A stretch of DNA of 64,000 nucleotides from Vanilla planifolia. Its lineage: Eukaryota > Streptophyta > Magnoliopsida > Asparagales > Orchidaceae. The stretch is from positions 14,913,755-14,977,754 of the forward strand of contig CM043868.1 of the NCBI GenBank assembly GCA_023846275.1, written 5' to 3'. A program made the position numbers and the translations under genes. The notes under the pieces are model-generated. The model was not told where the DNA came from. It worked only from the letters and a program-made list of their open reading frames with translations, and searched no databases. Within the stretch, counting starts at the first letter, position 1; every line of letters begins with the position of its first letter. Shown one piece after another: positions 39,801 to 54,800 of the stretch.

Positions 39801-42800
39801 TTCGCTCCATTCTACAACTACCAATGTGCTTCTAGCCCTCCACTACTTGTGCTCGCCTCCAAGACCAACCACCTAAAAATTTCCTAGATTGTGCAAATAC
39901 CACTCCTCGTCCCAACTAACTCTCTCTCACTTCCACACTTCTCCATATCTCACTCTACGTAACCCCAATAGTCACTTCACATAGACAACATTGTTTTCTT
40001 TCAAAAGGCTTCCTTATCCACGCTTGACGACGTCCAACTATCCTCACCTCATTCCATTCTAAGCCACACTATTGACTAATAAAACCCCTAACACAAGGAG
40101 AGGGGAAAGGGAAAAACAAAAAAAAGTTTGCTCAACACAATTGCCCAACCAACTACATCCACACTCACACATCAATGCTACAACAAAATTTTCCTAATCC
40201 ATTTCCTAGCCCAAATAAACAATTATGTTCGCTTTAACCAAAACCCCTTATTTGACCCAAATAAAACCTACTTAGAGCCAACCACATGTTATACCAACAA
40301 TTTCCTAAAATAGGCCATGTTGAAACGTTTAGGTTCGAAACTTAAGATGGATTGTCCATAATTACTTGCAAATATAATCATGCCAAAATGCTACCATATT
40401 GCTGCAACTCGAAAGAAAATAAATAAATAAACAAAACATTATCTATTTTTGCACCATGACTATGTAGATATTGTCAAGGCAGCCTACTTTGAGCCTAACA
40501 ACATGGCTAGTCACCCACTGAACCAATTGTCCCTCAAAACAACTCATAATTAACTTTTTGGGTCCAATGCCATAATCACCAATACATGAGTTCAAATAAG
40601 ATGTTAATTTTGCAATCAAAATATTTTAAATAATTATACCAAAATACTCTCAAATTGTCATCAATCATGGAAAAACAAAAAATAACAAACCAATACAAGA
40701 TAAAAATCTGTGATATATCTTTCATATGGTCAACACATTCTATTAAAAAGTGACTTGCTTATTCTTCTGTACAATAAAATAACTTTTAACAAAAAAATAA
40801 AGGCAAAGATATTTGAAAAAACATGCAACTTTGATTCGTGACTGATCCATATCACTTCTAGTTTTATTGTCACAAAGAGATACTTTTTGATGTAGAACTA
40901 TATGTCAACAATTGTGATATAACATATCAAAAAGATATCAAGATTTCAAAAAGTTTCCCAAAAAAGTTCCCTAGAATAATGCAGCAAAAATTGAGAGCCT
41001 CTTCCTAATTACCCACATCAATGCAACCTGATCCCAACATCAAGCCTAAACCCAATTCAAACCCACTCTACTTGCTATTCCTTTTGAATTAGAATTTTGA
41101 TCAACTAGTCAACAATACACAACACTTCTACAACAAAGATGAGACAATAAACAGTCCTAGACAACAAAATAAAATGTCCTCAAAATGTTCACCAAGAGGA
41201 ACCCATTGATAAAAGGGGCCACCAACCCTAGACAGTTTGCTAAAGTTTCCATTTTAAGAATATCACGGTAAGCAGAAAAAATAAAGCCAAATTTCCTTGG
41301 AAGCTGATATCTCAAGACTTCACTCGCTTATCCCTACATGTCATAAAGGAACAAAATAATAAAACAACAATACGAGATGAAAAATATAAAAATAATACAA
41401 ATTTTGTAAAGAGACGATAATTTGAGTTTTAAGTTCTGACCTTTTACATTTCAAAAAATAACCAAAATGTGTTTGGTGACATAATTCCCAAAATACCCAT
41501 TTAAAAAAATTATAAAAATAAATTCTAAAAAAAATTCAAAACAACCATTCGAGATCCATGAGGCCACTATGCATATTGTAAGATCCCACAAACCTCCAAA
41601 ATTACCACATAGCCACCAAGGGTGCAATGACCAAAGTGTCCTTAAGGAAAAATCAAATTAAAAAATTAAACAAAATCAATTGCAATACACAAGTTCTTAA
41701 ACCAAATTCAAACTCCTGGGCAAGCCTTACCCACATAAGTTCTAAAGTTTAGCTTGAGCCAAATTCCCATTCACAAGCATATATTATGACACCAAACCAA
41801 GGATTAGGCAGGCAAAATTTTCAAACTAAACCCAAACACCGGCTTTAACTATATTTTTACACAAGAAAAATCCTTAGGTGGGTCTTATTCATACACCAAA
41901 CCCAAATCCTAAGTTAACTACAAATTGCCAATTCAAATATAATCTCAAAATGAATCATTTCGCACATCAAACAAAATTCCTAACACAAATCAAATTTCTA
42001 AATCAAATCCTATACTAAGATGAGTCACATTCCGACACCAAACCCAAATACCTAGGGTGTAAGAAATTCAAACACCACACCACAATCTTTATTTTAGCTA
42101 AATTCCCAAAGAAAATTTAAAACATGATGGTATGAGCTGTATATTCCCAAACCATATTCAAACCTTGATGTTAGTTATATTCCCACATCAAGCCCAAATC
42201 CTTGGCATAAGAAAAACCCCTACATTAATCCATGTTCAAATTTCAACATAGATTGAAATTTCAACTAGGTAAAATTCCTAGGCGAAATCAAAGCCTTCAC
42301 ATGTGAAAAAACGAAAATTTAAATTCCTAAGTTGAATCAAAGTTTTAACATATGACCAAACCTAAATTTTAGGTTATGCCAAATTCCCAAATCAAATCTA
42401 AACCTTGTTGTGTGTCATATTCTCACATCATTCCCAAATTCTAGCTTGGTTCAAATCCCAAACTAAATCCAAACAATGGCATAAGTTGTTTTTCCAAAAC
42501 AAAATCAAAAATCTAACTTGAGCCACATTACTAAACCCAATTAAAACAATGTTATTAGTCATATTTTTAGACCAAATCAAATGCAAGAAACAGCATGAGC
42601 CAATTTCCCAAACCAGATAAAAGTCATTACCTGGTTTTGCATTACACCCAAAATCTAACCAAACAAAATAACCTAAAGTAGATTAAAACTTTGCCTTTGA
42701 CCATATCCTCAATACAAAACTTCAAATCCGATATTTCAAACATACGTTCCCAACCAAAGTTGTGTCAAGGCATAAGATATGTTAAAATTTTCAATTCAAA

Positions 42801-45800
42801 AGCACTGAATATTCTCATAAAATCTAGAAAGCATATTTTAGAATGCTATCTATCTTCAACACCACGCATCAACAAGACAAAATAATGAGCAGCCGCAATG
42901 GAAAACAATAATATTCAAACAATATTAGTGGTTGATCTCATAAAAAAATGTCATAAATCTCATTAAAAAAGCATAAAAAACCATTTCCAAATCAACAAGA
43001 ATAGCCCCACCCTTTGGGAAGATCCTTCAAACTAAATAAGTATGACATACCAAGTTTTTCCTCCAAACCCCGACCATCCCCCTTGCAAGTTGAATTGCAC
43101 TGACTGAGCTAATTAAAAATTCCTCTCAATTTTCACAAGGCAATTGAGCTTATTGAAAGTGGAAAACCTTCAAAGTAAAAAAAAAACCCTCAAAGTGGAG
43201 AAAATATTTTAAAAAAGAATATTCTAAAATTTGAAAAATCTTAACTTGTCATATCCACACATGTGGGCATGTTGACCACTAAAATACATAAACTTCAATA
43301 CACATACCTTTAAAATTTTAATAAGCTCATGAGCCAACTGAGATATTATCATCAACCAAACCTCATGACATTAGGCACAAATAGTCTAGTTTAGACAAAT
43401 ATAAACTATTCATAAAATGCTTTTTCTAATTTACAAACTGTTTGCAACAAAACTATAAAGACATTCACAAAAAGAAATGAATCTAAACTAGCTAAAATCA
43501 GTAGACATATACCAACTTGTTAGAATCAAGATAATTACGATTGAATTCAACCACCTTCACTCAACTAAAGGCATAGGCCATAAATCAGCTAAAATTATCT
43601 ATCACAAACCTTAATGAAACATACCTCATAAAATTTATGCCCCTTAAGGCTTATGAAAATAAGTAAAAACAAATAATAAAACAATGCCCATTAGGTCCAA
43701 AAGAACTAAAATATGTCATCTAGGATGCAGCAACTCTATTTTATTTTGAACAATAGTAGTGAACTGAAGGAGTTCACAACTACTATCTTCCTTTTCTCCT
43801 ATCTACCAAATTTTACTATCTACCTTCGGTTTTGTAACATTATACACAGCCCTTAAATAGTTTGATGAGAGAATATTACATCCCAAACACCAAGAACCAA
43901 TCAACTTACTCTTGACAGCTACTTTAAATTAAATTCTACTAGCTTTGCAAAAACTCGGCAATAATAATATGGTAATTCCTCTGCAAAAGTTCTACCACTG
44001 ATGGAATTCAATTCCCTTCAGAATCTCCACAACCATTTTCATACAAATTGAACTTTCTCAAGAAAACCAATTTCTTGCACAGGAGACAAAGCACAGAAAT
44101 TCGTAGACAAGCCAAATCACAGGGACTGGCTATAGAGAAATGGCTCAAGAGCTTGCTCATAAGCTTTGAGTGGTACTTCTGTTCTTTTTAATAGATTGAA
44201 CCGTGTACATTTTACTATGCTTTAGTTATTTTTACACTAACACCCGATGGAACATTGTGTTGTCAACATTATTCCAATGTTCTCTCAATAACCAAGTTTA
44301 AAGATTATCAAACAGAATCAATAATAGTTGCTTGGCTTGGAGATTCAACTTTTTGATGACCTTCATTTTATGGTACAAAAAATGGTAATTCCATGGTTTG
44401 AACAAACCAGTTTGTTTGCCCTCGAGTTGAAAATTTCAATCAGCCGTCCAACCTACAGAAGACAGATTTTGGATCAACTTGGTTTGCTTGAGATTTGTAG
44501 CCTCATATAGGTTATGAGAATAAATTTCTTATGACACCATATGCCAAACGTTTTGCTCAATGAAATTTGGGATTTTTACAAAGAGTACAATTCTTCGAGG
44601 TTATCACCAACCATATGAGAAGCATAAACAAAGACTACATAAAAACGGTAGGGTTAATTTTTGATCCTCGAGTAAGTGAATTTTTATAAATCCTACAAAA
44701 TCAACTGCCTAATCAGTTTGAAATTACAAGTTTTCAGAGAATGACACCTTTTCAACAAATGGTTTGTATTTAAAAATAAAAATACTCTAGTTCTAGTTGC
44801 CCTGTATAATTGCCACAAATCTTTTACCAAAGATTATAATCATTATAGCATAGTTGTATGTCTTGAATTTGTGAACATTATAATGTTAGATTCACCAACC
44901 GCCAATCCCCAAGACATTTCATAGCAAACTCAAAAATCTTCTTCCACGACTTTCACACTTAAGTTTCATAAGATGCTTAAACAGAAAACAAAAAATATTG
45001 CCTTGCAACTTTTCACCAATGAAGAATTTGATGTAATAAATAAAAAATAAATATAACTGAATTTATATGCATCCAAATTTAATATAATTGGACAACAACA
45101 AAACACATCACATGAAAGAATTACACGGATGCGACTAGGTCATTTGAAAAATCCTTTTGGCAGTCATTGCAATCCCGAGCTTGATTTTAATCACATACTA
45201 TTTTGATGCTCTGACTTGCTTCATAAAAAAATATAGAAAGAATTCCTTCATCCAAGGAGGAAAATAACATACTATTTACAATTTTTGCAAGTGTTTTCAT
45301 ATTTTTTCTATTCAAATAACACAATCCAGCACCGCATATATTCACTAGCAAGGCCATCTACAAGTACAACATCCTTTTCACATCAAAAATAAACTCTCCC
45401 AAAAAAATTATTTGTCTTCTTGTTGCAACTCTTTTACAAACTCCAAAATCTTGGCTCCTCTTTCAGCAGGTTTTAAATATTTTGAAGGAAATAACACATC
45501 GTGTTCAGACCTATGAATTATGAGCCTGTTTCACAATAAAAAAATCAAGAATGTCGTTACTTTACAGCTTGTCTAGTATTTCAAGTTACCATTCACCTCC
45601 GAGATAAGTTAAGGACAAAAGTTGGCTTGATGGTGCATCAAAGTTGTTTGTTGTGGGACGGCAATTAGAGTGCACCAATGATGGTTTCAAACGTCAAACA
45701 ACCAAATATAAGCTGAAGTCCTTTGGGATTCGATTTAAGGATTACTTGGTGCATGATCATCATTTGAGTCACATCGTTGGCCAAGCATATGGGCAATTAG

Positions 45801-48800
45801 AAAACACAAAAAAAATCTTTAAATTGATCTTCAGCTTACTTAAGCTTATTCAAGATTATTCATAATCAAAATGGAATTTTAGATCTATATTCAAGTGTCT
45901 TAAATTGATGATTTCATATTTTTAAATATATACTATCACTTAATAACCTCCAATGATTTTCTAAAATTTTAAATTAAGCATGCCAAAATGATATCTTGCA
46001 TAATTCTTCTAAGTACCAAATTTATAAATTAATTGCATAAAAAAAAGTTACTTATACTTAAGTATTTAAGTTACAATTGATAAGTATTAATTCCTTGATT
46101 GAAGACTAAAAATCTGTCAACAACAAAGTTTTAAATTGAACATAGTCCAATGATCTAATCAGTTTTTGGATGATCTTATAAAATGATCAATTCAATCCTT
46201 AACATATAGGGTCAAAAGATCCAAAATTATAATTGAAAGATCCAATCATGTACACACACAATCTAATAATATGCGCATTTAAACTTCTATTACATTGTCA
46301 AACATAACATTAGATGGCCAAATTCCTATTAAATGGCTAGATTCCCTATAGATGACCAGATCCTTGTCAAATCATTAGGCACACATTTTATCTTTCTCAT
46401 TTACTTTTTCATCATGATATTTCACTTATATTTTTGAGCTTTATGCTGTAAAAGTTTTCAAAAGCACAACTGATCACACTCACATATTGTATAATGCTAA
46501 ATATCAATAACCTTTACATTACTTCTCAATTCCCACTCCATTTCAAATTGTTCCACCAATCTCATCCTAATCAGAAAACTAAAACCCTTTTAAAATAATC
46601 CACCTAAACAACCTCTACACAATTAAATAACAACAAGAATATCCATAAAGATCACAACCTCTACACAATTCAATAAAACAAGAACAGCCATAAAGATCAC
46701 TTTAACATAGAAGTGAGGCAAGAGCAAACAATAGCTTGGTTTCTTTCTTCACCAGTTTGGTCTCAACTTCTCCACTCTTGAATTCTTTTGCTACAATTCA
46801 CAAATGCCTCACATTTTGACTTCTTTCTTCTTTGGTTTGCTACTCGTTCAACTTCTTCATGCTCATTTCCTTCTACTATAATACACAAATATTGTACATT
46901 TTTTTAATTGATCTAAACAATGATCATTATCATGGGAAAAACTGGTAAACTTTTTGTATAAATCAATATCCCTCCAATAGAATGTAGCAAAAGAGAGAAA
47001 CTCAAATTCAGTAGCTACTTCAATAAACATCCTTCACAATCATCTTCTATCTAGAATAACACAATTCTCTCACAAACATAACCCAAAAACTTGGAATTTG
47101 GCAAGAACCATTTTTTACACAAGATTATCTAATCCATGTATTACAATCCTTTTATCATATCTATGTAATAATTCTACCTCCTAAATATCATTGTAAAACT
47201 CTTACCACACATAAGTAAGCCATAAAGGTCCTACAACATTAAGCAACATTTGCAAAATTGTACTTATGGAGATCATAACAAAGAGCTATAATCTCATCAT
47301 GTTTACACCATCTTCATAGACTAGCATATAACAATACTTCCTAAAAAGCAACCAATAAAATTCCAGTTAGTCTCCAAACTCCTCACCCCAACCCCCAATT
47401 AGAGCCAAAGTACAAATCCTCGCCATCCACATAGCTCAACCTCTCATATCCTACAAAATTCAGCAACACTAGCAAAATCATACACATATAATTCATTATG
47501 TAAAGCAACCATGATAACATCATCCCAAAACTTACTAGATTAGAAACTAATAATGACACTACATAAAACAATAAGCATCCAATGTAGAGCATCACCATCC
47601 CTCCCAATCCCCCCTTGTGCCCTTATAAACACACAAAATGGTGTCAATGTCAAAACAATCATAAATCAAATAACCTAAATTTGCCATATGTTGCACCTAT
47701 TCACCTACATTCTTGCATAACATATATTTTCTCAATACACAATCTAGATCAAGCCCAAAACCTACCAAATAAATATTTTCTATTAGTTTAATGGATCAAT
47801 GTTAACAATGATGATTAACAACTAAATTGCTCACCACACATACACAAATGAAATAATTGCAAAAGTTTTTTAAAATATTTTTAACAATATAGCAAATTTG
47901 TGCAAAACTTTGTATGTGTGCACACATATATATATATACACCACATGCACACATATCGTCATGGTCTTAAAGATAACCATTAGATATATGATATAATATC
48001 ACAAGAGAGTAATGGATGTACATACAATCTAAAAAAAGGTGCAAACATTCACAGTATCCTCTCTCTCTCTCTCAAAAAAAAAAAGCATGCATCTCACATT
48101 TATGTATTCAACTCTATCACAACCCTTGGAAATGTGTGAAAAACCTGTCCCAAAGAACATAATATGAACCAACTATCGACTTAGAAGGTAAATCTAAAAT
48201 AAAATATGATACTTCCAAAACATTTTAATAATAAGAAAACAAGAAAATATTTTAAAATAGTAAAAAAAAATGACTGAAATAAGAACTACTAGTAAAGCCT
48301 AATAAACAAATTTCATTCTCTTTAATTATCTTATTTATGGGACCTATTTTTCATTATGTAACAACTCTCACATCACCATGATCAACTCATTTCCATGGAA
48401 GGTCATTATGCTAGACATTGGATGTCATTGTATCAAATATATCTCATAGAAACTAGAATATAGTGGTATTGAACATGTCACCACAAATCAACAAATGTAG
48501 TCACATCAAACATATCACAGCTCAAACTAAGGCATAACCACAATGAGAAACCATTTTAACGTTTCACATTTCCTTTTCCTCACTTAAACACACATGTTAA
48601 AATATAAACAACTATTGTTGTGTCACGCTTTCTCAATGCAGAAAGTGAAGATCACCAAAACATTTCAAAAAAAATAATGAAAAAAAAATATAACATAATG
48701 CATTTAACAAATTTACCATGCAAAATTTTATACAAAAAATTTGAACATTACCACCATTATGAAAATCAAACTGTATTAAATCAATAAACCACAAAAATTG

Positions 48801-51800
48801 TGATGTTCATTTAATCTTTCCAATTACTCCAGCAATAAATATATTTAGAAATGTCTTCATTTTTCAAATTTTCCAATTTTTTTCTCCATTGTTTTCCAAA
48901 CGTGTTATATCTAACTGAACCATCTAATCCCTTCAATCATACCATACGATCCAATTAATCAAACCATGTGATCTTTCTATTAAAAGTATTCCTATTTCCC
49001 AGTAGAACATCTGATATTAAACAACTGATCAAACCACCAAATCACTTTATTTCCTTAAATTTTACTAATTTGAATGAAGCAAATAATTACTTCTTTTATG
49101 ACCACTTATCTTACAAGAACTAAAAAAAATTAAAAATAGTGAAAATCAACAAAAATCCTTGCAAAACTTCATTTTAATCAAAATAATTTGCCAAACTCAC
49201 TTGGATCCATTCCATGAGCTCCTTATTATTCATGTACTCTCTCAAAATCAATCTCAATAGAACAAAGCAAATTTAAACAAAAATTAGAAGATGAGAATTT
49301 CCTTCTTTAGCTTCTCCTTTGCTAGACTTGATCTTATGCCTCAAAAACAACAATCCCTCTATTTCTATGATCAAATCCTTCTAAAAGCATATCCCACCTC
49401 TATCTCCTTCATTATCTTTCCTTCTCCTTTCTCGTCGGTGTACGAAATGATCATCTCTTACCACCAAGTACAACATTTTTTTATTGATAATAATATTATA
49501 ATATCATATTTGTCCCTTGTTTCAACTATATGACAAATTATTGGTCATTACCCCAATGAAACCACCATAAACAAGATCATCTCTTTACTTATTTTTTAAA
49601 ACTATTTTATTTATAAAGCCTGAATAACAACACAATTTGACACCAAATAAGTTCCACTTGTATAGCCAATGCACTTATCATTGATTCAACCAAACCCATA
49701 ATCATATATATTATTTTATTTGCATATTTATAATTCTCATCTCAATAATACAATTATAATATTTAATCACAAACATCACCCTTATTGCTTTGATTTAAAT
49801 ATCCACTATTAATACAAAATACATTTAGCTTTTAATTAATTATAAGAAATTACAACCAAAAAAATTTAAAGCTATACAATCTAGCTCTTCTTTTGGTAGG
49901 CACCAAAAACTTGAATTGCAATAAAAATCTTGACTTTTGTTTTTTAGTTAACAATATGATAACAGGAGTTAAATAGAAAAGAAATACAACAACCATACCT
50001 AGGGAAGAAAGTAACAACAAATCAATCTAACTTATCCATCTAAAACAATGAATGAACGAATACAAATAAAGAACCAAATGTTATTAGCTAAATGATTAGA
50101 AAGTAAAATACCTTATGCGAACAGCCTTATCGCTGAAACCATCTCCACGACCACGAAAGCTCCTACGAACCACACTCATAGGCTGAAAAGGAAACACTCA
50201 TTTGAGCTAATAGATGACAATAAAGACAAATCAAATGTTAATCTGGAGAACAACTACACTTTTTTAGTTTTCCATAAATAACAAGACAACAACTAATTCC
50301 AAATGAAAATACTTAAAATGGAGAGAATGAACCCACATGATTGCGCTTTTGAATCATCAAAAGACGACCAAGGCGCTCAAACCCATTACAAATAAAGTAT
50401 CTGGAAAGCCAATGGAAGAAAGATACCAAGAGAAATTAGAAGATATACATTGTCAATTTAAGTAGACATCAATAAACCACTAAAAACAATCTAGGCATAA
50501 GTACAAAAAATGCACTTATTAAGGAAAACATTAAGGTACAACATACATTCATGAGAATACAACTCAACAACTATAACATTTTAGGTCTTGTTGCATCGTA
50601 TGTATGAATAAGAATTAATAGTAACTAGAAAACCTTTACTAAAGACCAAGCTACATTCTCATAGAATTTTAAGTTATGACTTCCATTTGTTGGTATTAGA
50701 TTTTACCAAGGCAAGAATGTAATGATGTTGACCTAAGATTCATTTCTTTGTAATTTAAATTCTATGTGAATTTCCAATTAATAAGTTATAAATAAAGGAA
50801 TTCACATTACATTTTATTTTGTTTGATTGAATATATTAATTATAAAAAATTGAAATTTATTATTTGGCTGCATTTGTAAATTCCATTCACCAATTTTTTT
50901 ATGGTCACATGCTAGCGGTGGCCACAATTTGTGGAAAAGAATTGACAGCACAAGGAAAACCCTAGTAGTTATGTGCTTTGATTGAAGCAAAAGTAATCAA
51001 AAAACATTTGTAAGAATTCATTCTCCCTCATTTTTTTTCAAGGAAAACTATGATTTGTAATTCTCTTTTGAATTTTTAATTCTTTTGTCTTTACAAATTC
51101 AACCCAACCAAACTACAAAGTTGTATCAATGTAGTTGTTTATCAAATAATGAATTTAAAATATAGCATGTATAGCACACTGATCCTATCCAAAAGGATTG
51201 ATGTCAACTAGCCTCATCCATGTGAATTCTAAAATGCAGTTTGGAGGCACTAACCATTAAGTGAAAAAAAATACAAGCCAATACCATAGTAAGTCAAACT
51301 TTTTCAAGAACTCTATGCCAATTATCTCAAGTGTGAAAAAAAATACAAGCGCTAACCATTAAGTGATGCCCTCTTACATTAATCATTGGAGGCACCTGCA
51401 CAAAAGTATCAACCCATCGGCTCTAAAGAAGCAAAATCTTCGATGATAATCCTTTAAGTATATTTGTAGTACATATCTTTCCTTAATGAATATAATAGCA
51501 TCCCAAATTTACACATGGTCTCCAAATCAAAACATCTTGCAATCTCCACTAGAACAAACCATCCTAATTAACTTTCCTTATTTTGTTCTACTTACATTCT
51601 TTAAAAGCCCTCGATTCACATTGTATACAGTATAGCAAAATGTACACAGCATCCTCATCTTGGTATCAATCATTTTGGCATAATTTGGAAACATTTTTCC
51701 TATTTTCTTTCTAGAAGTGTAGAAATATAATGTTAATAGTTCATATATAAAAAAACAATAAAAATAGATAAATCTTGTGTGCTACCTTAAAAGAATTTTG

Positions 51801-54800
51801 AACAGACACCAGTAAAACATGAACAACAATTTGCCCACTTTTGTCAATCTGGAAAGTCAAAATTCATACAACACAGCACGGCACGGCACAACTGTATCAT
51901 ACGTCAAATGCATAAAGCCTTTTGTGCATGGCAATATTACATGCAAACATTTTTCTTAAAATATAACACCACAATTCATTGTATTCAAATATAACTAATG
52001 CTTCATCTTGATTTATATTTTTAGCATACCTCATCAGCTGTAAGTTGACAGTGAAATAAACAAATTAGGGAGGATCACCTCTTTTGGACAAATCTGCAAG
52101 GTTGTTGTAATGAAGATGCCCTCTCCAACCAACGAGCTGCATTTGGCTGTTCAGCCACTCATGATCACGAGGGCTAAACCTCCCAAGGTAGGTGCACTTC
52201 TGTATTCATATAAATTTCTTTTGACACATCTATTTTTTTCTCTCCAAACAGTAAGTGCTATTTAGCTGTCTGGTCACTTGCGATCATGAACAGCAATTGG
52301 AGAACATCCCAACCTAGATGCACTTCTGTATTCATGCAATTTTCTTTTAACTGTTCTATTTTTCGACTCAACTAGCCAACTAAAGTACTCATATTACTGT
52401 ATAACAAGCTTAAAGTAATTAAAACTTCCATTCCTTATTAGTTTATGACTAATGGTCATGTACAAAGCCATAGCAATCCTACCACACACACACACATTTC
52501 ATATCATAGATTAGATTCTGGAACTACCAACAAAGATGCTTTGCACTCGAGTTGTCCATAAGTTCACCCCATATCTGATATTAGAGGCATGCAGAATATA
52601 ACTAGTAAAAATGATACGATGGAGCTTTCAAAAAAAATGATACCATACAACAAACCTTGATCATGAATAATACAAAAACTCTCAAGTCAAAAGGATACAA
52701 CAGCCAAGAAAAGTTTTGATGTTATCCAACATCATTAGAAGCATCCATAATACAGGTTGGCATGCTCAGGACCGCCCGACCAAGACACTGAGTTGATTTT
52801 AACAAATCCGCATGCCCATTTATCAAAATTAGCCCAATTATATTTTTTCTTTTGATTCTAACACAATAATAATCCCCCGATCCAAACTTATCTAGCCTTA
52901 AAAAACCTAAGTAGAACCAGCTGCTTGTCTGGTCGAGGCTCGGTATGACAGTTTGATTGCTTTGGAGAATTTGACACAAAATAGTCCCGCCAAGCAATCA
53001 AACTGGATGGTGAAGTTTCCCAAGGAAACCGAGCAACTTATGCCATGTAGAACGATTCATTCTCTAGAGGAAGTAAAATAAAATACACGCAGAAAGTTGG
53101 CTGCTAGGTATTCTAAAATAATAACAGGAAAAGTTGTTGCATGCGTGTCGAAGAAATAAATTTTTGTCACAAAAATTGAGCATATATAACAAAGAGGAAA
53201 ACTCTTGCAATCACTTGACTGATCCTTAGTTTTCAGCTTCAGTTATCCTGATATAAAACCATTCGTATATGTTCAAATTAAAATTATGATCATATACTTG
53301 CAAGTAGGAATATAGCAGAAGTGTTCCTTAAAGAAAGAAATGTCGATTATAACCCCGCTCAAACTTGGCTAATTCACTCCAAACAGGCCTAAAATTGAAC
53401 CCTTTTTTTTACTCACTGTCCAAACTTGAGCTACATCTGATTGGTCATATTGTCAAGGCAATTGCACATGGACTGCTGTCAAGCCATAGTAATTTAATTT
53501 ATTAATTTAGATAATGAAATAAAAACATGGGAATGCCACAATAGACAAAATAAGACCACTTAAGATTTGTAGCACACTTGTATTTCACTTGCTATTCAAC
53601 TAGGTGAAGGGAAATTATCATAAAAAAGTTAAATAAACAGGATGATGATAGACACAACGGAGAAAACATAACCAACGAAAATAAGCAGAATAATTGCTTA
53701 TATAACACCAATGTATAGAAATAACCAAATGAAGAGAACAGATAACAAAAATAAAAATGTTATCAAGAATATTAGATTCAAGGTTTCATTACATAAAACA
53801 CTGCATTTCATCTTCTGTAAGGTCTTAATTGCCTTAGCAACTCCACCAAAAAGAAAACATGAGCGGCAACATTTATCTAGCATTGTACTACATTAAACAT
53901 AGGATGAGAGTAGCAAGGTACTCATAACACAAGTACAACAATGATGCCTCCCGCTTTGAGTAGCATTCTTTTAAATAAGTAGGAATGGTAACTACATGAA
54001 AGAAACAAATCGGTAGTATATCAAAGTTAACAAAGTTTGGGCTAGCAATCCAGAATTACATGATATGCTGGTTGCAAGAACGAAATATAAACAATTGCTC
54101 TGCTGTTGAGTGTAGCCATCACTATGTTACAAAAGATTTGTTGAAAAACAATATAAAATTAAAGTATTACTATTAGCACTACTTTCTTATTTGCCTAATA
54201 ATATGGCATCCAATTATACAAAATAAAAATGGAAGTATGAAAGATCCTGACAAAAAAAAAACTCAAATAGCCACCAATTTGTGTATTAAGGTTTGTTATT
54301 GCTCCTTTAAGGTAAAATCACATCAATGGACAATATTATTAATAAAATTCCTTTAAGTGGCAATGAAAAAAGTGCATGTTCGAGTTACAATACTTAATGA
54401 TGACATCAACAAAAGATTTTATCACAAATTCCCACTTACCCACCCACTTCACTTGCCTCCTCCTTATGTTGAACCAATTTTGCCGGTCCAAACCCTCTTA
54501 AATGACAAAGTTTTGACTGCAAACAAAAAATAGTTAATAAACTAGAAATTTATAAATCAGAGTAGTATATCAAGACTTCAAATTCAAAGAGAGAAGATAC
54601 ACACAACATTTGGAAACATTAGTTCCAAACCTACAAGACATGCAGATGAGCAACGGAATGGACAATCATAAAAGACAAGGGATGCACTTCCACTCCATAA
54701 AGTTTAGATTTAACAACCCGTAACATATAATCATTCATTCATTTGGATAGACAACATAAAAACAAATTAGTAAATTGGATTGGATCTATTGTATGAATTT

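Larger units (their letters stand above)
37326..50111 (-). other. NRPA2 intron 7 (12.8 kb)
   Basis: This intron runs from donor GTATTT to acceptor AAATTTCAG. It holds a diverged tandem-repeat field with about a 37-bp period (41.68-42.69 kb), tandem duplications at 38,049-38,330, 38,383-38,568, 39,421-39,480 and 46,611-46,700, and a short CT run near 48,060. Remaining stretches are AT-rich with no gene or domain I can recognise. Confidence 0.8.
50401..54439 (-). other. NRPA2 intron 5 (4.0 kb)
   Basis: This intron runs from donor GTAAGT to acceptor GGCTTTCCAG. It contains a possible solo LTR (about 50,688-51,130), a diverged ~120-126-bp tandem duplication (52,135-52,375) and an AC run near 52,484. 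I see no gene. Confidence 0.8.

Noticed and set aside
44328-45865. Several 60-73-codon plus-strand frames in intron 7
   Set aside because: Short, unlinked and without domain signatures, as expected by chance over 12.8 kb.
52722-52997. 91-codon minus-strand frame in intron 5
   Set aside because: It does not match NRPA2 or any family I know, has no splice context joining it to the gene, and shows no motif.
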